64,000 nt of DNA, from positions 6,329,751-6,393,750 of the forward strand of contig OY754990.1 in the NCBI GenBank assembly GCA_963576475.1, read 5' to 3'. Shown here piece by piece: positions 58,111 to 64,000 of this stretch; position 1 is the stretch's first letter; each line of letters starts with the position of its first letter. Position numbers and translations under genes: made by a program. The DNA comes from Molanna angustata. Its lineage: Eukaryota; Arthropoda; Insecta; Trichoptera; Molannidae. The notes under the pieces were generated by a model, which was not told where the DNA came from, did no database searches, and worked only from the letters and a program-made list of their open reading frames with translations.

Positions 58111-58317
58111 AAAATGCAAGATATACAAATATTATTGCAATTAAAAGATTTACATCAACTAATAATTATTAAGATAAACAAAAATCATTGCAATGAAACC
58201 ACTTTATACCAAATAAGAATCATAAAGAAGTAAGTACACAAGATTAATAAAAATTCTAGCAATTAAATGTTTTACATCAAGAATTTTTAAGAGGTAAGTA
58301 TACAAGATGAATAAACT

Positions 58318-58500
58318 GAGCCAAAGGTCTCGGGTTCGATTCCCGGTGGAGACACAGTTTTTAATTGTCTTTAGAGTCTGGATCTGTGAGACGATTAATA
58401 AATATTGTAAGTCTCCAGAATGTGGCAGCTTGTTATTGGGTGCGTGTTAAATCAATACCTATCTACATACAATAGGTATTGTTTGAATTAATGTTTGACA
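58318..58500 (+). repeat. Truncated tRNA-derived SINE candidate
   Basis: AGCCAAAGGTCTCGGGTTCG followed by ATTCCCGGTGGAGACACAG is a good T-arm plus acceptor 3' strand with a B box (GGTTCGATTCC). No A box lies upstream, so the head is cut. The body has no further match in the window. Confidence 0.5.
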
Positions 58501-58564
58501 TAGTACCTGTTAGTTGCCCGAGAAGCAATAATAAATAAATACACTAATTATTGCAATTAAATAT

Positions 58565-58819
58565 ACACCAGTCTCGTCTCACCTCAAAAGGCACTATATT
58601 CAGAATGGGTGGTGAACCTCATTGCTGAACTATGTGAGATGTTATAATTGTTGCCTGTTGTATTTTCGATTACCCGGCTCTATTGTTTTTGAGTGTCTCG
58701 TAAGAGCCGGGTAATCGAAAATACAACAGGCAACAATTATAACATCTCACATAGTTCAGCAATGAGGTTCACCACCCATTCTGAATATAGTGCCTTTTGA
58801 GGTGAGACGAGACTGGTGT
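58565..58819. repeat. Perfect palindrome: 117-bp arms, 21-base loop
   Basis: Arm 58565-58681 (ACACCAGTCTCGTCTCACC ... TTACCCGGCTCT) and arm 58703-58819 are exact reverse complements in every base I checked. Transcription would give a long hairpin RNA. No coding content; no target duplication recognised. Confidence 0.95.
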
Positions 58820-59297
58820 GTGGGTATACACAGATATGTTGTGCTCCCTTTTATAAGGCAATGCACACCCGCACACCTTTCGCTGGTTACCCCACATTGT
58901 GGGATATGCCGTGATGGTATGAATGAATGAAAATATTTTACAATGATTATGTATTATGAAGTATAAATATATATTTATTGCAATTAAACATTTTACAAGG
59001 ATTATTATGAAGTATAAATATATATAAAAATTATTGCAATTAAACGTTTTACAATGATTATTATGAAGTGAGTATACAAGATATACTAAAATTATTGCAA
59101 TTAAACATTTTATGTTGGAATGATGGATTTAACAGCCTTAAAAATAAGTAGATCTCATAAAATATATCTATGGAAACCTTTTTCTGTCATTGTTGTTGTT
59201 GATATCTCCCCGCCTTTTTACGTCATGTAATCCGCTGTAGATTAATAAATGTATATCAATACAAAAGCTGTGTTGTTTAAATTTAACTCTGTCATCA

Positions 59298-59312
59298 GGT
59301 TATGGGCCCAGC
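59298..59312 (+). promoter_or_regulatory. Copia primer-binding site (initiator tRNA-Met half)
   Basis: GGTTATGGGCCCAGC directly follows the left LTR and is complementary to the internal region of insect initiator tRNA-Met ending at the anticodon loop. This is the tRNA-half primer known for Drosophila copia. The tRNA sequence is from memory of the family. Confidence 0.75.
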
Positions 59313-59398
59313 GTCCATAACAATAAATTGAATTAGCGGAATTATCGCGCGTGTATCACTTGAAAATTGTGTATACTTGAAAATCACCAAGTGCATCC

Positions 59399-60505
59399 AT
59401 GATGGCAGTTCCAAGTGCAGTTCCTGCGAATTTCGACAAACTGAGAGGTCGTGAAAACTACGATGAGTGGAAATTCACATTGCGATACCATTTGGAAGAC
59501 AGAGAACTTTATGAAGCATGCCAAAATGACCAAATCGATGCACCAATTGACAAAAAGGCAAGAGCGGCAATTGTTAGCAGTGTGGCACCTATCATTATAA
59601 AGGAGATACAAAATTGCGAAACAGCAAAAGAAATGTGGGTTAGGCTTTCCAATCTTTATTCAGACAACAATCCAAACCGATTCATTTCGTTAAACCAAGA
59701 AATGTTCAAAACCAAGTTGGAAAATTGTAAAGATATGAAGGAATACATAGAAAAGATGAGAAGCATTGGCAGTAAAATGAAAAATATTCTACCGACCTAC
59801 CCTGATGAGGCAGTAGCAGCTAATATTCTAACGAATTTGCCAGCATATTATCAGCCATTAACAATGGCCCTTGAAAACAGTGTCCTAACTTTAACAACTG
59901 ACATTGTCTGTGAAAAGTTACTTGCAGAATACGCAAAAATGGACAACAAAACAAATGCGTTGACCGCTAAACCTGAAAATAATGATTTCCGACACAAAGG
60001 AAATTCTTTTAGTGATTCACCATTCAAAGGAAAATGTAACTTTTGTGGCAAAATAGGCCACAAAGAAAAATCATGTTGGAATAAGAAAAACAAAAAATTT
60101 TCTGACCCAAATAAATATAAAAATGACCGATCTAGTAAATATAACACCATACATGAATCTAAAGGTAATTGCATGTTGTCTGCATTAAGCGCAGAACAGC
60201 AACATTCAGAGACGTCATGGATTATAGACTCCGGATCAGATAGACACATGACACCTCATAAAGAATGGATGTTTAATTATAAAGAGACCACCCCAACAAT
60301 TATTAAGACCGCAGGCACAAATCTACAAAGTGTTGGGGAGGGTTCAATCATTTTGAAAATAAGGAAAAACAAAAAATTGTTTGATATAACATTAACAAAT
60401 GTATTATATGTGCCAGGATTATCCACATGGATAAAACAAAAATTGTTTGAGCAATTTAAAATGAAAGATTTAGGTGAATTAAACAATGTCTTGGAATCCA
60501 AATAA
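59399..60505 (+). CDS. Copia gag-protease fused to RT C-terminal fragment (368 aa)
   Basis: ATG 59399. Gag (UBN2-type: NFDKLRGRENYDEWKFTLRY near residue 10-30), zinc knuckle CNFCGKIGHKEKSC at about residues 217-230, and aspartic protease WIIDSGSDRHMTP near residue 275 with VLYVPGLS. Immediately after, the sequence becomes WIKQKLFEQFKMKDLGEL, which belongs to the late RT. Integrase and RT motifs A-C are therefore deleted without losing frame. A one-base loss near 60494 then ends the frame at 60505. Gag and protease could still be made; no complete replication enzyme. Confidence 0.88.
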   Translation: MMAVPSAVPANFDKLRGRENYDEWKFTLRYHLEDRELYEACQNDQIDAPIDKKARAAIVSSVAPIIIKEIQNCETAKEMWVRLSNLYSDNNPNRFISLNQEMFKTKLENCKDMKEYIEKMRSIGSKMKNILPTYPDEAVAANILTNLPAYYQPLTMALENSVLTLTTDIVCEKLLAEYAKMDNKTNALTAKPENNDFRHKGNSFSDSPFKGKCNFCGKIGHKEKSCWNKKNKKFSDPNKYKNDRSSKYNTIHESKGNCMLSALSAEQQHSETSWIIDSGSDRHMTPHKEWMFNYKETTPTIIKTAGTNLQSVGEGSIILKIRKNKKLFDITLTNVLYVPGLSTWIKQKLFEQFKMKDLGELNNVLESK

Positions 60506-61363
60506 CAAGGGACAGAAAGAAAGGTATAACAACCTTGAATCAGTCTAATTACATTGAAAACATGTTAAGAAAATTTAATATGCATGAAGCAAATCCAGTA
60601 ACAATACCTGCTGACCCGAACCAGAAATTATGCAAATCACAGGATAATTGTAAAGATTTAGAAGAAATATATAAATCTGCCGTTGGAAGCTTATTATACC
60701 TACACTGTCAAGTCAACACGTCCAGATATGGCATACATCATTGGAGTACTGTGTCAATATTATTCCAACCCATCGAGAATGCATTGGATTGCTGCAAAGA
60801 AAGCTATGAGATATCTTCGTGGAACTTCAGACACAAAGTTAACCTATACATCAAGCGGAAATAGTGAAATAATTGGATTTTGTGATGCTGACTATGCAGG
60901 ATGTACCGATGACAGAAAATCTACAACAGGATTTGTCTTTACTATTGGAGGTGCAGTAACCTGGCAAAGCAAGAAACAACCAACTGTTGCAAGTTCTACA
61001 GTTGAAGCGGAATATATGGCCCTTTCTGCAGCAACGAAGGAAGCCATATGGCTCAAAAAGATATACCAAGAGCTTAATTTGTCAACAAAAAATGATCCAG
61101 TGACAATATGTTGCGACAACAAAGGCGCAGTTGACCTAAGTAAAGGCAACACTTTCCACGCCAGAACAAAACATATTGACGTCCATCATCACATTGTAAA
61201 GGAGGCGGTGAAGGATGGTCAGACAAAGGTCAAGCAGGTGTCAACGAATGACATGGTCGCTGACTCACTCACTAAGGCAGTGACAAGAGAAAAGAACATT
61301 AAGTGCTCCCGTGAAATGGGGTTAAGCTTTAAGACTGAAAAATCAAGGGGAGTGTTGGAATGA
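60506..61363 (+). pseudogene. Copia RT C-terminus and RNase H, frameshifted
   Basis: Continues the RT (LNQSNYIENMLRKFNM, AVGSLLYL) to a second frameshift near 60700. The frame 60683-61363 then gives STRPDMAYIIGVLCQYY, HWIAAKKAMRYLRGT, GFCDADYAGCTDDRKSTTG (RNase H core Asp), SSTVEAEYMALSAATKEAIW, ADSLTKAV and the end at 61363, which overlaps the right LTR start by a few codons. Clearly homologous to copia RNase H. Confidence 0.88.
61340..61352 (+). promoter_or_regulatory. Copia polypurine tract
   Basis: AATCAAGGGGAG ends immediately before the right LTR (TGTTGG at 61353) and is the expected plus-strand primer. Confidence 0.75.
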
Positions 61364-61562
61364 TGGATTTAACAGCCTTAAAAATAAGTAGATCTCATAT
61401 ATCTATGGTTATCAAAATATATCTATGGTTATCTATGGAAACCTTTTTCTGTCATTGTTGTTGTTGATATCTCCCTGCCTTTTTACGTTATGTAATCCGC
61501 TGTAAATTAATAAATGTATATCAATACAAAAGCTGTGTTGTTTAAATTTAACTCTGTCATCA

Positions 61563-62060
61563 TTTTACAATGATTATTATGAAGTATAAATATATAAAAA
61601 AATTATTGCAATTAAACATTTTACAATGATTATTATGAAGTATAAATATTATTGCAATTAAACGTTTTACAATAATGAATATTATGAAGTAGGTACCTAA
61701 GTATACAATATATACAAAAATTATTGCAATTAAACGTTTTACAATAGTGAATATTATGAAGTAAGTATACAATATATACAATTATTGCAATTAAACGTTT
61801 TACAATAATGATTATTGTGAAGTAAGTATACAATATATACCAAAATTATTGCAATTAAACGTTTTACAATAATGATTATTGTGAAGTAAGTATACAATAT
61901 ATACCAAAATTATTGCAATTAAACGTTTTACAAAAATGATTATTATGAAGTAAATATACAAGATATACAAAAATTATTACAATTAAACGTTTCACAAAAA
62001 TGATTATTACGAAGTAAGTATACAAGATATACAAAAATTATTGCAATGAAACATGAATGT
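61563..62060. repeat. Minisatellite, right part: about eight units of 55-64 bp
   Basis: Units such as CAAAATTATTGCAATTAAAC, GTTTTACAATAATGATTATT, GTGAAGTAAGTATACAATAT repeat at a 64-bp spacing in the best-preserved stretch (61841, 61905). They drift towards the right end. Continuous with the array left of the copia element. Confidence 0.9.
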
Positions 62061-62174
62061 ATATAATTAATATACATTTATGTTACAAGTTATGTAACAT
62101 GAAATCAAACTCAAACATGAAATTGTCTAAAAAAACTTTCACACGTTGTAAATTGAAGGTTATGAACGTGAAAG

Positions 62175-62276
62175 CTAATATGAAATAAAATATTCGAAAA
62201 TCATACCCATGAAAACTAATCCCACAATTAAGAAACCAACATTTTGGCATCCATAAGCACTGCAAAACGTAACCAT
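62175..62276 (-). CDS. Possible THAP-domain first exon (minus strand)
   Basis: ATG at 62276 begins MVTFCSAYGCQN, which matches the usual first residues of THAP zinc fingers (M-V-x-x-C-x-A-x-x-C-x-N). The rest of the frame (VGFLIVGLVFMG) does not continue the domain, so coding would have to stop at a donor within AATGTTGG just after the Asn. No second exon was found. It faces away from the THAP exon at 63033. Chance similarity is possible. Confidence 0.35.
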   Translation of the reverse strand: MVTFCSAYGCQNVGFLIVGLVFMGMIFEYFISY

Positions 62277-63032
62277 TTTGTTTAAATAAATGTAATTTGT
62301 AGTTTCTAAATACACACAACGCTTCCCAAGTTTGTTCGCACTCTGTATGAAAATCTCGCCATGGAAAGCGTAAAGAGAAACGAAAACCCTCGGCAGCAGC
62401 TGTACTACTCGCACAATGCGACACAGATTCTTACCTGCAAATGTTCTATATACAGCGCTCCAAATGGGTTCAGCTCATTGTGTAAAGTCCCTTTTGAGTT
62501 TATGTCTTGTAAGGAGCCGCTTCCAGCTCTTCCAAAGGGTTCTTTTTCACAAAAAAAATACCAGGAGAATCTGTGTATTATTTATTTATATAGTTACAAT
62601 TTTTACTACAGCGAAAGAAATCGACGAGAACACTCCCGATATTTACAGTCTAGGTTTGAACTATGTGAATTGAATGAATGAATTTTAAGATAAGACTCTG
62701 CTTATAAGGGATTATAATACAAACAAATGTGATGATAAGTATGGGACAATGACGGATCCAACTATTGTTTATTTTAAGATATAGTTGGAGTCGTTGGTAA
62801 TTATATTGATATTTATTTAAATTATTCATATTTTAGAAAAATGTTGAAAATTGATTTTTTCATACTCCCACAAAAACACCCACATATAACCCCCACCCCA
62901 CTGACGTCATTGTTCCCAATGAATTCGATGTATCTGACGTTCTCATAGGAAAAGTGTATATGAAAAATACGTGCGTTTTATTTTTTTTAATTTCTTTTAA
63001 TAAATAATCTTTATTTAGCTCAATTGTTCATA
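62277..63032. promoter_or_regulatory. Region between two possible divergent THAP first exons
   Basis: 62400-62447 is an inverted copy of 56980-57026, a dispersed repeat. A TGACGTCA element (cAMP-response/ATF type) lies at about 62902-62909 in a short GC-richer patch, about 125 bases upstream of the plus-strand ATG. No TATA box is obvious. Shared-promoter function is inference. Confidence 0.35.
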
Positions 63033-63251
63033 ATGTCTCGTGATATACATTATAAATACTGCATTGTGCCAAAATGTGAGAATACTACCATTAAAACACC
63101 TGATAAACTGTTTTTAAATGTGCCTAAAAATGCTTCCTTGCGATTAAAATGGTGTCGCGCTATGAAGAGAGATGTCAAAAAAAATAAAGTACTTTCTTCG
63201 AAATCCGTTCTATATTGTTGTGAAGATCACTTTAATCTAAGTATTAATTGA
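63033..63251 (+). CDS. THAP-domain protein, first exon
   Basis: ATG 63033 (MSRDIHYKYCIVPKCENTT) gives a THAP zinc finger, a sequence-specific DNA-binding domain: Cys pair CIVPKC, LFLNVPKN, the invariant Trp in LKWCRAM, and the Cys-His pair CCEDHFN. The frame stops at 63251, but AATCTAA-GTATTAA just before the stop looks like a splice donor, so more exons probably followed. A Penelope-like element begins about 220 bases downstream and may have replaced them. It differs from the P-like transposase THAP at 10756 and resembles host THAP genes of insects. Confidence 0.75.
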   Translation: MSRDIHYKYCIVPKCENTTIKTPDKLFLNVPKNASLRLKWCRAMKRDVKKNKVLSSKSVLYCCEDHFNLSIN

Positions 63252-63469
63252 TTTTTATGTTATATTTTACTGATTACGTTCTTAAATAATAGGTACCTAC
63301 ATTGTCATAAGTTGTTTTGAAATTTCGTGTTGACTTATGTTTTTTAACCTAAAATAAATTATCGTCGTCTTGGAGGGTTTGCCTGTTTATTTAATTAGTA
63401 ATTATACTGCATCTACATTATTTTATTTATCGAGATAGTTTTAATTCTTAACCGGGAAACTTCATTCAC

Positions 63470-64000
63470 ACATATGGTACGAAGTAGACGCTTTAACATC
63501 ACAACGGGCACTACGCAACAAAGAATTTATTACTGAAAAGCAACAAAACAAGTTCAATATACTAATTTCTGAGAAATCAAAGCAAACACGCGCACCGTCA
63601 ACATCTTCTTTGAACATGGACAAGATAGTGATAAATGTATCAGATCACATACTAGACGAATCAACAACATCAGTCCTGGCAAAAGGGTTTAACTACGCAA
63701 TCACACCATCCCGAATACCAACTGAAGACATTATTACCGGAGTAGAATCTGCCATATTTAAACTACCCGAAAGAGAAGCCGAAACGATCCGACAACTATC
63801 TTGTGAAGTTCTCCGAAAAGCAAAGCTCCCGACTCCAAACGTTACGAAGGGAGAGAGGAAAGCTCTCGAAAAACTAAGAAAGAACAAAGAGATAGTCGTA
63901 TTAAAAGCAGATAAAGGAAATGCAACGGTTATAATGAATACAACAGATTACGAAAATAAAATGGAGGCATTATTACAAGACAACACCACTTACAAACGCC
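63470..64000 (+). CDS. Penelope-like element, N-terminal part of RT ORF (runs off right edge)
   Basis: A plus-strand frame is open from about 63470 to the window end, about 175 residues. Characteristic Penelope text: VLAKGFNYAITPSRIPTED, FKLPEREAETIRQLSCEVLR, KLPTPNVTKGERKALEKLRK, then the first RT motif IVVLKADKGNATVIMN and YENKMEALLQDNTTYK. By family the protein carries RT and, further on, GIY-YIG endonuclease. No stop is visible in this part, so this copy is better preserved than the fragment at 18041-18604. The true start is not determined; it may be 5'-truncated. Confidence 0.85.

Larger units (their letters stand above)
58120..59107. repeat. Degenerate 55-64-bp minisatellite, left part
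   Basis: Units of the form AAAATTATTGCAATTAAACG, TTTTACAATGATTATTATGA, AGTAAGTATACAAGATAT recur irregularly here and much more regularly at 61563-62060. The copia element (59113-61562) splits the array. Inside this left part are a tRNA T-arm-like SINE piece (58318) and a long palindrome (58565). Confidence 0.8.
59113..61562 (+). mobile_element. Ty1/copia retrotransposon with internal deletion (TSD TTTTA)
   Basis: LTRs 59113-59297 (185 bp) and 61353-61562 (210 bp; longer through a repeat of ATCTATGGTTATC-type sequence) begin TGTTGGAATG and end GTCATCA. TTTTA flanks both sides (59108-59112 and 61563-61567). The primer site begins at 59298 and a purine tract ends at 61352. The interior encodes gag and protease and then jumps to the RT C-terminus and RNase H, so integrase and most of RT are gone. 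It sits inside the 64-bp minisatellite. Confidence 0.93.

Noticed and set aside
58318..58352. A functional tRNA gene
   Set aside because: T-arm and acceptor-like 3' strand only; no D-arm, anticodon arm or 5' acceptor strand upstream.
61560..61833. Minus-strand ORFs across the 64-bp minisatellite
   Set aside because: Repeat-generated frames rich in Ile, Phe and Tyr, with no support as proteins.

Overview
This is an AT-rich eukaryotic genomic window, almost certainly from an insect and probably from a moth or butterfly. The evidence is spliced genes with GT-AG introns, C2H2 zinc-finger and THAP genes, LINE 3' tails of the AAAT-repeat type with a TTGCC..GGCAA hairpin, and LTR-element primer sites resembling insect tRNA-Lys and initiator tRNA-Met. 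The lepidopteran assignment is inference. No bacterial operon or CRISPR logic applies. Most of the window is transposable elements inserted into each other, which fits a heterochromatic or sex-linked region, though that is also inference.

Layout, left: a BEL/Pao-like gag start (1-119, minus); a decayed Ty3/gypsy gag-protease-RT (764-2677, minus); a complete LTR element without coding capacity nested in it (2729-7847, two near-identical 1.2-kb LTRs, 4-bp target duplication); a diverged LTR fragment (8000-8615); a LINE ORF1 (9177-10207); and a multi-exon P-element-like transposase gene starting with a THAP domain (10756-15399), split by a LINE and carrying a tRNA-like SINE in an intron. A repeat-rich AT desert with a 463-bp tandem repeat follows (15400-18040).

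Middle: three related minus-strand C2H2 zinc-finger genes (ATGs at 20152, 28727, 49778) share an acidic leader and an upstream splice acceptor. All are damaged: A is cut by a Penelope-like element, B by a LINE RT that reads on in frame from its leader, and C by a frameshift. Between them lie a LINE interrupted by a hAT deletion derivative and a palindromic element (23095-25564), a DNA-transposon-like element with inverted ends (25565-26570), an apparently intact two-ORF LINE (about 28740-34171), and a four-unit tandem array of an R2/R4-type (Myb - RT - CCHC - restriction-like endonuclease) retroelement (35771-47521). Each complete array unit carries a 239-bp short repeat with a 5S-rRNA-box-C-like core.

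Right: a (TA)n block, LINE fragments, several palindromic MITE-like elements, a 13x30-bp minisatellite, a decayed gypsy RNase H-integrase split by a 229-bp MITE that also occurs at 34723, a 64-bp-period minisatellite carrying a perfect 117-bp-arm palindrome and a copia element with an internal deletion (59113-61562), two possible THAP first exons, and the start of a second Penelope-like element running off the right edge.

The genes do not form a pathway. The window records successive insertions whose order can be read from nesting, target-site duplications and shared lesions. All comparisons were made by eye.
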